A stretch of DNA of 64,000 bases from Echria macrotheca. Taxonomy: Eukaryota > Ascomycota > Sordariomycetes > Sordariales > Schizotheciaceae. Shown here piece after piece: positions 1-12,353 of this stretch (position 1 is the stretch's first letter; the number at the start of each line of letters is the position of its first letter). Where the stretch lies: positions 186,001-250,000 of the forward strand of contig MU839842.1 in the NCBI GenBank assembly GCA_030411725.1. The letters run 5' to 3'. The position numbers and the translations under genes were made by a program. The notes beneath the pieces were generated by a model that saw nothing but the letters and a program-made list of their open reading frames with translations, did not search any database and was not told the origin of the DNA.

Positions 1-615
1 GGCCGGGAACATGTTGACACACTCGACAACATCGCGAGCAGAACCCGTCGATGCATCATCAAGCTGCGCAAGACACTCGGCCAGCGAGTACCCCGCGATC
101 CGAGGACTAGCACGGTTCGACTGGCACCAGTAGGCAACCGACCCGCGTCGAGCATCCGGGACGAGCAAATCCAAAGCCGACTCATAGTACAGCGCCGCCT
201 TGGCTAGAGCAGCCAGCCCAGCAGCGGCAAGAGGCTGCGGATGTCCCGAGATATGCACATGGGTCGAGCAGTGCGGCGACGGAACGATCTGGAACCCGCC
301 GGAACGCAGAGCCTCGAAGACGGCGTCGAGGTCGGCGGCCCAGTAGGACGACACAAGGTATACGGGCGAGACGAGCTCGATGCCCCAGAGGTTCTTGGCC
401 GGCTGGCTGGGGATGGTGACCTCGGGCACGACGGACCACTCGCGGTAGTTGTCCGGGGACTTGTCGTTGGTGTCGTTGACGTGGTTGGCCACGCCGGCTT
501 TGGCGAGCCGCTTGCTCACGTCCTTGGCGAGCGTCTTCCAGTTGGGGTACGTCTTCTTGCGGCTGCCGAGGAGGAGCTCGATCTCGACGCCGAAGCGGAG
601 CGTGTTGGGCGACAT
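1..615 (-). CDS. Amidoligase-family protein, 3' end cut by window edge
   Basis: The frame is open without a stop from an ATG at 615 to base 1, giving 205 N-terminal residues; the C-terminus lies outside the window. It opens with an FGVEIE motif at residues 8-13, followed by WGIELVSP at about 85-92 and STHVHISGH at about 132-140. This arrangement (acidic FGxExE strand, E-hVSP strand, then HxHxS) is the signature of Amidoligase_2 proteins, COOH-NH2 ligases related to glutamine synthetase and gamma-glutamylcysteine ligase. They are thought to join an amine to a carboxylate using ATP. In bacteria they usually sit beside peptide-modifying enzymes; fungi carry stand-alone copies of unknown substrate, and no partner gene is visible here. 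Family call is fairly firm, substrate unknown. Confidence 0.8.
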   Translation of the reverse strand, partial: MSPNTLRFGVEIELLLGSRKKTYPNWKTLAKDVSKRLAKAGVANHVNDTNDKSPDNYREWSVVPEVTIPSQPAKNLWGIELVSPVYLVSSYWAADLDAVFEALRSGGFQIVPSPHCSTHVHISGHPQPLAAAGLAALAKAALYYESALDLLVPDARRGSVAYWCQSNRASPRIAGYSLAECLAQLDDASTGSARDVVECVNMFPA

Positions 616-3540
616 TGTTGTGAGGATAGAGGATGGATCAGATCAAAGGAAGGTTGTCTGGCTCTGACACTGGCAGGGAACCTTCATCTTGGCGTGGGTC
701 GTACTTATAGCGCTTCTACGGGCATCTAGCTTGTTGGATTTTCTGTCGAGACCGGATACCCTTGATCTGCTGAGCAAGGTGACGGCCCCTTTACTTGGCT
801 GTTGCTTCAGAAACTATCACCGGCCACCAGTCAAGTTCACATCCAATCCGGCCAAGAGAGGCCCGCAGTCTGAAGCTAGTAGCTGACATGGCCGTATGAC
901 CAGTGATGTCCTCCCGGACAAACTTGCTCGAGGCGATGCTGCTTGAGTTGGTCTCCAAAGACCTCTTTCCTCTGGACATATGCCCCTGAAGATATCTGGC
1001 GTAACGCCGGCCGTCGGTCCCCCATCCGCTCTTCCCTGAATGTTCCTTGAATAAGAGAAGCCATTGGCAGTGGGAGACACGGTGAGTGATACACTGGTGG
1101 CGAATTCCTGCCTCCTGGGCGTCTCACCTTGTCGGAGGCGGCCCACCTGTTTGCTCGGGATCCGGGATGTGGCCGAGGAGGTGGGTTGGCTTGGTGGAGT
1201 TGTCGTCAGCAGGATGTAGGAAGAAAACTTCAACGCTGTCCTCCCTTGACCTTCCTCTATCCTGCCTGTTCCAATGTTATGATGCCGTTGAATATGAAAT
1301 CGAGTCTGAGCAAAATTACCTTGAAATTTGTTAACCCAAATGGTATCATCTTCTTGGAAACACCATCGACCGGCGCTTGTCAGCGTGTTCTAGACAGAAT
1401 CAAACACGGTTCCGTCGAAATGATACCAGCCCTCCGGTTCGGCCTCTTTCCGGCCTGCCACGGGTCGCCCTCGCTGCGACCCACGAACACCCTTTTTGCC
1501 CCCAACAGAGCAAAAAGGGGATGGCCGAGGAGAGGAGGCCCGGAGAGGCGGCCAATCACACCCAAGGGCAGGAAGCGCATCATGCACGGCGGCTGTTCGA
1601 CTTTCTGCGAACGGGGACGCCACATCGCGTTACATCGTGGAGCCTCTCTCATCCCATCTCTTTTTTATGTGTACGAAATTGTTGGTGATTTCAGAGAATA
1701 GTCCCGAAATAACACTGTGTGAGCCGCAGGACCGAATGACATCCGTCCCAGGCTTTCCAATTCAAATGATTCGCCCGGCAGATAAATTCGACAAATCCGC
1801 AAAAAGATCCCAGTCGAGGACGGTGAGAAGCAACCGCTACGGGAAAACCCACGAAAATTCTGTCAGAAATCACGCCGCAACAAGTTTTCTCGCCGGCACG
1901 TTGTAACCACCCGGAACACGCTCTAAGCGCCGGATTGCACCCCCCGAACCAAAAAAGACCCAGCCAGGATCATCACACTCGCCGCCGGGCTTAGCCTCGC
2001 GATCAGACCTCCCCTTTCCCTTTATCGCTGCCGTTGCTTGGATTTTCCACGCCTTCAGCCTTTTTCTCACACATTGATACTCAGGAAGCGCCGGCGATAT
2101 CAGCCGTCTGTTAAGAACAAGCCGGGGATTTTTCTTCCAGCACACACGGCGCTCTAGGGCGGGGATGTTAGGACTATTGGGGACGGATATGGACATCATT
2201 CCAAATAAGCGGCGGCTCTTGATGATGGGCGCGAGATGTTACATACGCACAAGTTCCTCGCCTATTTCTGACCGGAATAGGAGTGGGAGAAGTCGATAAG
2301 ATACAATGGAAGTTTCATACAGTGACGGATGGCCAACGGCTGAAGTTCGTCAGTTGGGACACATCGAGCAATCTTTCAAGACGGAACATCATGCCCGACC
2401 GGTGTTATCTTGACCTTAACGATGATGACGACAGAAGGAGCAGCGGCGATTAATGTTTCCGGCTTGCTGCTTGCTGGAAACATCTACGTAGATTCAGTTA
2501 TTTAGATCCATCTCATCATGATGCCTGGTAGGCAATCGCAACGGGGGACGTGAAATAGGAGCTCAAGGACACCGCATCCTGGAGTTTGATGACGGGTTCC
2601 AGACCTCCCTTCATCTTTACCTTGGGGGTGGAACTGAGAAACATTAAAACGACCAAATTTCTAGCTTATCCTTCCTGTCGGCCCCCTTTCAACCACGTGT
2701 TGCCCTATCAAGTCACCAGGCATGGGGTTTTGGAGCGTTTGTATGGATTTCAACGTCAGGATAGCTGATAAGAGAGAGAGAGACATTCCAAGGTAAAAGT
2801 GGTCTTGTACTGGAGGCTCGTGTCCTAATCATCAACAGCGACATAAAAGACGCGTTCAGAAGATCGGTACAAAAATGCTGGGTACCTGATTGCTGCTAGC
2901 ATTTGCCCAAACAAATCATAGATATCACTAATAGTTGCAGGTACCCTTTGTCCAATCCCCTCTGCGCTCAGTCAGCAACCAGATGAGTTCTGCCGATACC
3001 CTCATTTCTATCAGACCGGCACACCTTATCTTGAACCACCCAAGAAGTATTCTGCAAGTTTGACCGAACCGGCAACATCAGTGAGCCCCACACGAGCCGT
3101 CCCGCCCGAGCCGCCGACAGCCGCCGACGAGCGTCGGAGCGGGGTGGGGGCCGGCGGGGCAGACGGCAGGCGGCAGCCAGCTGCAGCGGCAGCCTGCAGG
3201 GCACACAAGGTGGGGTCATCAAAGGTTCAAAGCGCACAGCAGAGGGACTGCGACTGCGCAACCCCGCGCTGACGAAGGCTCAGTTGCGGTTGCGCTGTCG
3301 CAATTGTTCCTTCTTCTCCTCCCCCCCCGGCCGCCGCATGCCATATTTGTTGACAACAGCCTGCCCTTTCGCTTCTATTAAACTTCCTGATCACACAAAT
3401 CCACTTTCTCTTCCTCCAACCTACATCACCACCACCAATCTCTCTCTCCATATCCATACCTACCAACCTACCGATACCATCAACAACCATCAACGCGACA
3501 CCCCCCTAGACCTAAAACCCACCACCAACCAACCTCCAAA
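616..3540. other. Long intergenic stretch
   Basis: About 2.9 kb between the divergent amidoligase and thioredoxin genes. Only short unconvincing frames are present. The last 160 bases (about 3380-3540) are strongly pyrimidine-rich on the + strand, as is usual for a fungal promoter and 5' leader, and lead directly to the thioredoxin ATG. A run of alternating GA lies near 2770. I see no gene I would defend. Confidence 0.6.
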
Positions 3541-3990
3541 ATGTCCGACAGCCAACCCATCCACATCCCCTCCCTCTCGGCCCTGACGGACCTCTCCAAA
3601 ACGCACAAATACATCCTCATAGACTTCTGGGCAGACTGGTGCCCCCCCTGCAAAGCCATCGCGCCCATGTTCTCCGCGCTAGCCAAAAAACACGGCGTCC
3701 CCGACGCCCTCGCCTTCGCCAAGGTCGACGTCGAGGAGGCGCCCGAGATCACGCAGCAGTTCGGGATCACGGCTATGCCCACGTTCCTGCTGCTGGTCGA
3801 CGGCGAGCCGGGCGGCATCGACGTCAACGACGGGGTCAAATCGCTCGGCGGCGGCGCCGTGGTCGGGCCCGACGGGAAGTTCGGCATGATTCGCGGCGCG
3901 GATCCGCGGAATTTGACGCTGCTTGCTGAGAAGCTTCATGCTTTGGCGGCGCCGGCGCCGGCGGCGGAGGAGGAAGAAGGGGAGGCTTAG
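3541..3990 (+). CDS. Thioredoxin-like protein
   Basis: This is a single exon encoding 149 residues. The thioredoxin active site reads WADWCPPCK (residues 30-38, Cys34 and Cys37), so Pro replaces the usual Gly of WCGPC. The cis-proline loop AMPTF follows at about 77-81. It should reduce protein disulphides in the cytosol; no signal peptide is visible. After the cis-Pro strand a Gly-rich loop differs from classical thioredoxin (about 105 residues), and the protein ends in an Ala-Pro and acidic tail of about 18 residues. The start is the first in-frame ATG, in an A-rich context after a C/T-rich leader. The WCPPC site should change redox potential; whether thioredoxin reductase serves it cannot be read here. 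Confidence 0.9.
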   Translation: MSDSQPIHIPSLSALTDLSKTHKYILIDFWADWCPPCKAIAPMFSALAKKHGVPDALAFAKVDVEEAPEITQQFGITAMPTFLLLVDGEPGGIDVNDGVKSLGGGAVVGPDGKFGMIRGADPRNLTLLAEKLHALAAPAPAAEEEEGEA

Positions 3991-4426
3991 GTATGTCTTT
4001 TTTTGTTTGTGTGTCAATGTGGTTTTGATGGGAGGCTAATGTTGGGTTGACATGTAGGCTTTATGCAGAACGAGATATAACGATTGATGCGGCATATGAC
4101 GGCGACGAAATGACCGGGCAGGAACAATGGACATGCCATGATGTTCATCACATCTTGGGCAAGAGGATATAGATCAATACGTTGACACGCATTCAACCGA
4201 GAGCAGAAGTTGAGCAGTTCTAGGCTTTATATCCTATTCAATAACACGTTCAAAACACACTTGACACCCTCTCTCCTCAAGCCTGGGTGCAATAATATGT
4301 GCTACAACCAACGAGCGTCCCAAGACACCCACGCCATGCTATGCGATACCAATCCCTTATCCAGAGCGCCATCAATGCTATCCCATCCGCACCAAACACC
4401 TCCGTGGTATCACTATCGCAAAACGG
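3991..4426. other. Convergent 3' flanks
   Basis: This 436-base gap lies between the tail-to-tail thioredoxin and WD40 genes. It presumably holds both 3' UTRs. No coding signal was seen. Confidence 0.6.
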
Positions 4427-7400
4427 CTAATCTACAAGCATACCGCATCGCCCGCAGCTAAGTCTTTGCTTGCCGGCGACCTTCCTCACCTTAAACTCCC
4501 TCCCCCCACACTGCCTGCAGACCGTCTCCTCGGCGCTCTCCTCCTCCTCTTCAATATCACCGCTGAGCTCAGAGCTCTGCCGGCTATCTCGGCTCCATAG
4601 GTGTCTGTATGGCGAAACATCCCGTTTGAGCCGAACGGGGTTGCTTTCAGGGTGTATCTCCTCCTCTCCAAGTGGAACGTTGATCGTAGGGATCGATCGG
4701 ATGTCCGAGTCACTCGCTGCTTGCCCTATTGACGGCGAGGGAAGGGACTTGCGCCGGCTAGAGTCCGACGGCTCCACAGACCCGAAAAAGCCGAGACTCT
4801 GCCGTCTCTTGTCTTTCCCCTTCTCCTTTGCCCCCTTCGTTTCGGGCTCCTTCTCAGCGCCGTCGCCCAGATGCTCCATGGTCATGGGCGATCGAGAAAG
4901 CAAGCTGCCGCTGCTAGGGGCTCGGGTATGTCCCGACACTTGCCCCTGACCCGTGCCCGACTTCGACCCTGCCTTTCCACGCCAACGACTGAGGTTCCAA
5001 AAAGATCCGCTCCCAGTCGGGCTAGACTGTTCATCCTGATCCGCAGGTCGGAAGGTGAAGCTCGGCGTCGGTATAGGCGGCGAGGCAGCGTCTTCAGCGG
5101 GCTGAGTTTTACCAGTGACGATTCGCGCTGGCATTCTTTCTGGCGTGTTACTAAACATGCTGGCCGTCGGACTGGCCACAGTGCTGCCCACTCGGGGACC
5201 CGCTGGGGACGAATTTCCATACGGCTGTTTCCTCGCATCGCTGGCGAGGTTTGCTGCGCTGGAGCCGAGCACGTTCCGGTTTGCCTTGGTTGGGCTCGTC
5301 GATCGTTCAGTCCGCGTAGGCGTCATGCCATCATGAGCTATTGCGCTACTCCGCCTGTCGCTCCCGTGTTCAATACTCTGGCGCCAGCTCAAAATACGGT
5401 CTGAGTTGGACGGACCGGGCGGGAACTTTGGGGACGCCATGGCGCTCGACGCAACCGACTGGCTGAGGGAGCCTCGCCTGCTATGCGCGGCACTGCTAGC
5501 GCTAGTTCGTGTCAAGATACTCCCGCTCCGGGCCATGCCGCTGCTCTTGAACGTTCCGTGTGCCGTGAGTTTGCGGCTCAGCGTACTGCCTGTTTCCCAG
5601 TTGTCGCTCCTTCGCTTCGTATACGCACAGTCTTGGCGGAACACTTTGATGATACCTGTATCATCTGTCGTGACGATGATGTTGCCGTCGTAGTGCGTCG
5701 ATCTGGCGATGTATGCCGCACTCGGCTCTGGTTTTTTGCTAGCTTCCGGACTGACGGAGTGATGAAGTTCGTCGGCACTGAGACCTGTCTGACTTGCTAC
5801 TGCGCTGGTCGTCTCCTCGAGACTCCTGAGAACGACGGGTGGTGGGTTGCAGAGATCGTAAAGCGGATCGCCACTCTGACCTAACAGCATCCTCGTCCTG
5901 GTTGGCGCAAACAAGGCCGTCGTCACCATGGTCCCATGCGCATCGAAATACTCATATGCTGGCTTGCCCTCGCTTTTTGAAGAACCTGCGCTTCCGACAA
6001 GACTCCAGATGAAGGCTTTCCGATCCTCGCTTCCACAGATGACGTACTTCCCATCATCAGAGAACGTCGCGCCAATTTGGCTGCAAACATTTTCGTGGCC
6101 TTTGAGCTTGATGTCGAGCACCTTCTCCCGGAGGCTGTAGATGCGGATGCGACTGTCGTTGGAGGTTATCAGCACCGCTACCTCAGCCTGAGAAGACAAA
6201 TCAGCAGAAGCTTGAGACACCGAGCCGGACATGGTCTGCGAGTGGTCCAACGGGTTCGGAGGCGGAATGGATATTGTCTGGATGCTTGTGATTTTGCTCC
6301 CTTTGGCATTCTTTCCCCTGGATGACCGCACGTGGATCTGATTCTGGAATTTGAGCCCATCGGTCTCGTAAAAGAGGCACAGGCCGTTCAGAAGCCCAGC
6401 GATGGCTGTTCGTCCATCGGGGGAGAAAGCGACTGCCGTGACGAGATCAGGGAGTTGCTCAGAGTACGCAATCGCCTTGTCAGGGATACTCCAGAGCCGC
6501 AGCATGGTGTCAAGAGACCCGGCGAGGAAGAACCGGTCATCCTGAGGGTGAAATGCCAGCCGTGTGACGAAGTCTTTGTGCTTGAACGTGCAGAGGCAAT
6601 CCGATCGGCTGATGTGCCATAGCCTCACAGTCTTGTCCATGGAAGAGGATAGCAAAAAGTTGTTTTTGCTCCAGCTGAGATCCAGAATTTCGCCCGTGTG
6701 GCCGTCGAGCTCCCGGACCGGTCGACCCCTAAAGACAGGCGCACTAAGCCTCTCTCCAGTGGCGCCGTTAGCAGCCTCCTCTTCCTCACAAGCCCGGCGC
6801 TCCTCCGGCGTCGAGATGACTGCCCATATTCTGACCACATGGTCTCTTCCTGCCGTCGCCAGATATTTTCCATCCTTACTGAACTCTGTGGCCCATATGG
6901 CGCCTCCTGTTCTGGTGACTTTGCGGCCATCTGCACCGGCGACGCTGACGGTTACATCTGGTGGCCTGGAGGCATCTGTTCCGGGTTCCTCGCCGCCCGC
7001 AAGTTTCGGCGGATTTGTGCCGACCAACTCCTGAGCAAGAAACATGCGGTTGAACTCCTTGGCCGGCTTGTTGTTTGCCTTGGTCCGGATGTATCTAGGT
7101 GGTTCCTTGTGGCGTGGAGTGTACCCGGCTCCGCCAAACGGACTGGCGAGCGACTGGCTAAAGACCAGGGCATTGATACCATCCATGCGAGCTTCGCTCC
7201 CGATTTCCGACTCTGAGTCTATTTCGCCAGCATCTTTCTTCTTGATACCGCGCATGCCGAGGCGGCTCAGAAAGGACGGACCCTTTTTACTGTAGCACCA
7301 ACAATCAGCGCCCGTTCAGGGCAAATGTCCTAGAATATCCTGTTATACCTCTTGTCTTTGGTACCATCGCCAGCCGGCGCAATGGCTTTGGCCCCTTGAT

Positions 7401-8162
7401 CAACGTTCGGCTGGGACAGTAACCCCTCGATCGCCGGCGCTGGACTGTCTGGTCGTGAGGGAAGGCGACGACGCGGAATCGGGTGGTCGCTATTTGTTCT
7501 TTGGAAGATATGCTGTCGCACGACCCTGTCAGCTATTGTCCGCAGTTTGGCAAGCACCGCGTAGGGCAAACTCACCTGGGAGAGAGGGTCGATCGCAGAG
7601 CCGATGGGAGGTTGAACCGTCGGCGGGGGTGTGGCACGGGCTATATTGGGTCCTCTGACCGCATCTTCGGCATTCTGAACGTCGCTGTCGTCCCTGTCCC
7701 TGTCCTTCTCCTTCCAGGCCGAGGCCGTGTTGCTTCGTGAAAGCCGCGAGGACGGCGTCTTCTTCCCTGGCGCGGGTGTCGCCGAAGCCGGGCTCGCCCC
7801 TGCGTCGCGTACGTCAGCTCCCGACTCTGTGCCGTATTCCATTGCCCGAAAGGTAGAGTGTATACGACACAGGGTTGCGAAGACACCTAGAGTAATGTCG
7901 ACCGGGGTCTAGAAGCTGGTCTCCGTGGCAGATCCACTCTTGACAAGGCCTCTTGACAGAACAAATAGGGCTAGGTGGACTCACCTCTGGGCTCGACCGA
8001 GCTGGGAGATCTTGGCGAATGTTGCGACGATGCGCCCGACAGGATCCTGGAAGCGGAAGGGGGCCTGACCGTGCCGCTGGTTCCGTTGGCGGCAGACTGC
8101 TGGAGGAGCCCATCGTGCTGGTGGTCAGACGTGCCTTTTATCGCAGACCAGAGGGCAGCCAT
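4427..8162 (-). CDS. WD40-repeat protein of the DGR2/WDR44 type
   Basis: Three exons in complementary order, 8162-7985, 7886-7349 and 7289-4427, give 1192 residues. Intron 1 (98 nt) is GTGAGT...CTCTAG in phase 1. Intron 2 (59 nt) is GTATAA...CTACAG in phase 2. Splicing restores a KKGPSFLSRLG segment before the WD40 region, which is typical of fungal WDR44-like proteins. About seven WD blades are visible, including TAGRDHVVRIWAV, SSSMDKTVRLWHI, AGSLDTMLRLWSI and CGSEDRKAFIWSL. A long Ser/Pro-rich disordered segment follows. The C-terminus carries a CRQCGG...CGRCG zinc ribbon, also a family trait. WDR44 proteins bind Rab11-type GTPases in membrane traffic; yeast Dgr2 is poorly characterised. 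The upstream frame is closed by a stop near 8236, but an additional 5' exon cannot be excluded. Confidence 0.85.
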
Positions 8163-9761
8163 GCCGGGCTGTTTGCACCGTGCCCGCCGCGTGCTCCAGG
8201 TCGCGACATGCGCAGCTTGGTAATGTCAGGTCGCGCCAAGACTGCGCGGCTTTCGAGCCTCGGCCAGAACGGCGCGAAGGATACACCGGTTGCCGTGGCG
8301 GGTCCCGAAGGTGCCGATGCAAATCGGAGCAACGAATGACGCGGCGCGGCTGACCGGACTCGACGAGTTGGATTGGCGGCCGCTGACGGACCTCTGCATA
8401 CGACAGTCTCCTGATCAGTTGAAGCTCGCCAACTTGAAGAGTATCGGAGACTTTGGGCAGTTCTCGTCTGCGATCGCTTCCGTCGCTTCCGCCACGCCTG
8501 CCTGCGCTCGAGGCGGTGACAGACTGATGCGAAGAGGAAGCTACGCTTAGCTCGGCCGGCAGAAATTCGAGATGTGATTGCAGTGGTGCAGACCGCTGGA
8601 TTGGCTCGATTTTGGCAGTCCCCGCAGCTTATCGTCAGCGTTGGGGCTTCTTCGTCTGCCTCTGGAAACCTTTAAGCCGGGGAAATTTAAATAACTAATT
8701 GAATTGACCGGGCACCAGTGCGGGGGACAATACGCGTATACATTATGTACACAGCTTCAAAGAGATCATGCCATGGGACGAGAAGTCCAACTGTGAAAGC
8801 GTCCCTGTTCGTTCCTGGTTTTTAGCTCGGGTGCTTGCATCATCGATGCGAACCCATGCCTATCCCATGACAGAATATTGAATGCCTAGGCAGCCTCTAG
8901 TGACTGTGGTGGACGTCTTTTTCTGTACTGGGGCCTCGGCCCAGTCCGCAAGACAGGCGTGGTGGAAATTCTCCGACTCGTCATCCCGGCTGGGCTGAGA
9001 TCAGTGAAGACTCCGCACACTGTTGAATGTTTCAGTGATGAACTCCAATCCAGCGCCAACCGGTGTCTCGGTAACACAGGTCGGCTTGCGCTGGTAGATA
9101 TTTCCCGCCACGACGACTCTCCGTGGGCACACACTCCGTCCCCTGGTCCATGACTCGCATGTCTTTTCCCATCCCTCAGTCTAGTTCTGGCCACCTGAGA
9201 TACTATGTAGCGTACGTAAGCCGAGACAAAAAGGGAAGTTCTGTGCGAGAGCACTGTTTTTACCACGGCGGTGTTGTTGTGTTGTCCTTATGGTATTGAC
9301 GCTGTAAACGTTCGTTGAAGAGGAAAAATCGAGTTTCTAATCATCTAAATATAGGTAGTCATGGTAATGGACGAGATAAAAGTAAGAAAGCGAGGAATAG
9401 ATTTTATATACGCTAACTTCACGAGCAGCTCTCCTAATACAACCATTTCAGTTACTATATTTTCTCCAGCGTCTGTCCAACTGAATGATTAACACCAATG
9501 CCTCAGACGCTTCCCGTCGTCCGTGTACGGTTCAACCTTGTGGACCCTGTCGCTTGCCTGTCTAGATAAACATAAAAAAAGGAACGCTGCCTCTATAGGA
9601 AAATTATTCTCACCGAGCTGTTCAATGAGGCTCCTTGTTATGCTGAGACGAATCCAGACAAACCGTATACCGTCATGTCCGCCGTGACCGGTAACCGGTT
9701 CGGATTAAGCCGCAAGTGAAGCGCACCGGGCAATAAACGGGCAAAGCCGAGGAAGAGCCAT
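8163..9761. other. Intergenic region upstream of the WD40 gene
   Basis: About 1.6 kb between the 3' end of Dom34 and the first identified WD40 exon. The part near 8163-8560 has open minus-strand frames that could be an additional 5' exon or leader of the WD40 gene. The rest, including an AT-richer patch at about 9300-9480, shows nothing convincing. Confidence 0.5.
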
Positions 9762-10973
9762 CTATATTACTGCAGTACCGTCTGCGGTATCCCCGGTCCC
9801 GTCCCCTGGGTCTTCTTCCTCTTCGTCCTCATCAAGATCAAACATCGGATATGTCAGAATTGCAGCGATGCCGCCAAGAGCATCCAGTCTCTGTCCGCTC
9901 TCGTGGTCACTGCTGAGGACTTTGGCCTCCCCGCCATCATCTTTGACCTTGTCTACCAATGCAACATATTTTTTTCTTGTCGGGATATCCATACTGCGGA
10001 AGAAGGCGTTGTTGATGAGCAACACGCCTCCTCCTCGACCCACAGCGCCCTCGGTAACCGCCTTCTCTACTGGCTTCGCACCGTACCACGCCCGCCCGTC
10101 ATCCTTGCGCAGAAGCTCGTAAAGCCGGTCCATCAAAACTGTCTCGCTTATAAACCTCTTGTCACGCATCGTAGCCTGGACCTCTGGGCTCTTGAGAATC
10201 TCGTTGAGACTGTGGACATGGCCCGTGCTGGAGTGCACCACGACGGCATCTTTTGCAATACGCTGTAGTTGCTTGTCCGCCCGTTTCGTGCCCTCCGTCT
10301 GTATATATGTCCGGAAGTCTTGTGCGACAAACCCGGGGCTGGCGAGCAGCAAGGCGCGCGAACTGCTGAAATCCACGGCTCGAAGCATCGTTGACAGCGT
10401 CTTCTCGTAGAAGGCCGTCATCCCGCCGGACGTGTCCTTAGCACTCGATCTCTTTTTGGGTATTGAGCTTTCGACTCGCTGCTTGATGAGGGTTTGGAAA
10501 TCGGTAATGAGGCAGATGTTGGCGAGCCCTTCCTGCATGACGACGGCGACGAGAGCGTCTGGCTTGTCATCGTTGACCGCCTCGCTCAGCGTCTGCAGTG
10601 CCACCGAATCCCATCCTGCAGTCTTCCATATGGTGAATTGCCTGTTCAACTCGAGGTCGAGCGTGTGGTATTGGCCGACGTTGACGAAGGCATTCTCGCG
10701 GACAACGGTGCCAGATACGTGCAGGGACGAGGCAGCGGGGTCGAAGAAGGTGGATGTGACTTTGATGGTGAGATCGGTATGTACGCGCTCCGATATCGTC
10801 GAGCCGGTGCTGGATGTCTGCGTGACCTTGCGGATGGCATGGGCCCGGACAACGTCGCCGATGGAAATGAGGTTGTTGGCGTGCCACATGTCCTCGGGCT
10901 CGACGGGGAGCAGGGCGACGCCGGTCTCGGCGTCGATGGCCTCGAGCGTCTGCTTTTTGGAGGCGAATCGCAT
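9762..10973 (-). CDS. dom34: Dom34/pelota, ribosome rescue factor
   Basis: This single exon encodes 403 residues with the three-domain eRF1-like layout. The N-terminal Sm-like domain contains the conserved PEEPEDMWHAYNLI-type block (here PVEPEDMWHANNLI, about residues 23-36) and the LTIKV strand. The central domain contains LLASPGFVAQDF. The C-terminal domain contains RAWYG, LLINNAFFR and GIAAILTYPMF, and ends in an acidic tail. Like all Dom34/pelota proteins it lacks the GGQ hydrolysis loop of eRF1. With the GTPase Hbs1 it enters the A site of stalled ribosomes and promotes subunit splitting in no-go and non-stop decay. The N-terminus aligns from the first Met, so the start looks right. Identification is firm. 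Confidence 0.95.
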   Translation of the reverse strand: MRFASKKQTLEAIDAETGVALLPVEPEDMWHANNLISIGDVVRAHAIRKVTQTSSTGSTISERVHTDLTIKVTSTFFDPAASSLHVSGTVVRENAFVNVGQYHTLDLELNRQFTIWKTAGWDSVALQTLSEAVNDDKPDALVAVVMQEGLANICLITDFQTLIKQRVESSIPKKRSSAKDTSGGMTAFYEKTLSTMLRAVDFSSSRALLLASPGFVAQDFRTYIQTEGTKRADKQLQRIAKDAVVVHSSTGHVHSLNEILKSPEVQATMRDKRFISETVLMDRLYELLRKDDGRAWYGAKPVEKAVTEGAVGRGGGVLLINNAFFRSMDIPTRKKYVALVDKVKDDGGEAKVLSSDHESGQRLDALGGIAAILTYPMFDLDEDEEEEDPGDGTGDTADGTAVI

Positions 10974-12221
10974 CGTCGTCGCAGTTGGGCTGCAATCAGC
11001 TGCGAGTGTCTGACAGGATCCAGGAAGCTTGCGATAATAGCAATTGCGCCGCAGACGAGCTGTTGAGTGCTGCTGGCAGGGTGCGGGGTTCCAAAAACAG
11101 TGGCGGGGTAGCTGTGAGCCTGTGATAAGCCGCTGCAGGAAGGTGGGGTGTCTCGGTGAAGAGTGACGCAGGATGAAATTCGCGATGAAATTTCAAGTCG
11201 GGGGAAGCGGAGAGCCAGGCCTATTTATTTGTCGAGCAATCCTAGAGAAACACCAGTGATCGCCTAGTCCCAGTTATATCAACACCGGCAGCCATACTTC
11301 GAACTCTATAAATACTGGCCCGCCGACTTTAGTGATGTTTGGAAACATTCACTCAAGCACTAGCCAAGCAACCAACCGGAGCCGTACGAAAGAATGGTGA
11401 AATTCAACACCGATGCAACCCGCCGAATAACGTGTCGATACAGTACGGATACAGTGCTAGACGCGCTGGGTCCATCCCGCTGACGCTGCTGCAAGTCCAG
11501 AACTTGTCAATTCGAGATCGGCTCCTTGCTGATACACACGCCTTTCCTGTTACTCTTGTCTGACCATTGACGGTGTGTTCAGCAAGCAGTGACTCCCCGC
11601 ACTTGCGCGCGACTGCCTTTTTGCGGCCGCCATGACTCCAGCCCTCAGGCAACCCGGCATTCCGGTCCCAGGCATTCAGCAGGTCCTAGGCAATCGCCAG
11701 GTAAGCAGATCGACAGTAGTGTACGTCCTGGCCGCGATAGGACGGGCACGGGGATCTCATCGGCAGCTGCTGGTCGAATGACATGCATCAGGGCAGGCAC
11801 ACAACAACGCTCAACGCGGCAAAATCGAACCCCCACCATCCATCATCCATCCCAGCCTGCGCCCTCCTCCCTCTTCCCGGGCGGTTGTGCACCCGCAGGC
11901 CACCCGCAGTCGCAGGCTGCAAAGCCAAGAGGACGCCGTCTTGCGCCGCACCTTCCAAGCTTTCCCGCTGTGGGAGCGGCGCCTAACCTGATCATCCGCC
12001 CGCTCGTCGACCAGCTCTCTGCCAACGGACCCCTGCTCGTGTGCGCGCGCCGACCGCAGCGTGCAGGGACGGTCTGCACCTAGCCCATGTGCTGCCTGTA
12101 GGCCTGTTGGTAGTTGGTACTTTGGATGACTCGCTGCAGCAGGCCGCCTCGGTCTTTAGATCCATTGTCCCGGGTCTCAGACCGCCTTGTGATTCCCTTA
12201 GCTTGCACAGGTTCCCTCTCG

Positions 12222-12260
12222 ATGCCTGACACCCGTATCATCCGACCCCATTACATATAG
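12222..12260 (+). promoter_or_regulatory. Upstream ORF of the BCS1-like gene
   Basis: A 12-codon ATG-initiated frame ending in TAG lies 93 bases before the BCS1-like start. If it lies in the transcript it could reduce initiation at the main ATG. Transcript extent is not known. Confidence 0.35.
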
Positions 12261-12295
12261 TTCAATCCCCCGCCCGGCCTGTCTGACTTGGTGCT

Positions 12296-12322
12296 ATGGA
12301 CAGAGACCCCTGGTCCCACTGA
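12296..12322 (+). promoter_or_regulatory. Second upstream ORF of the BCS1-like gene
   Basis: An 8-codon frame (ATG to TGA) ends 31 bases before the chosen main start at 12354, in another reading frame. This is a plausible translational attenuator if transcribed. Confidence 0.35.
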
Positions 12323-12353
12323 CTGGCTCAACACCACCCCGTTCATCCCCGAC

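Larger units (their letters stand above)
10974..12353. other. Shared divergent promoter region
   Basis: 1.4 kb between head-to-head Dom34 and BCS1-like genes. It is expected to hold both promoters. Apart from the two small upstream ORFs listed separately, no gene was seen. Confidence 0.6.
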
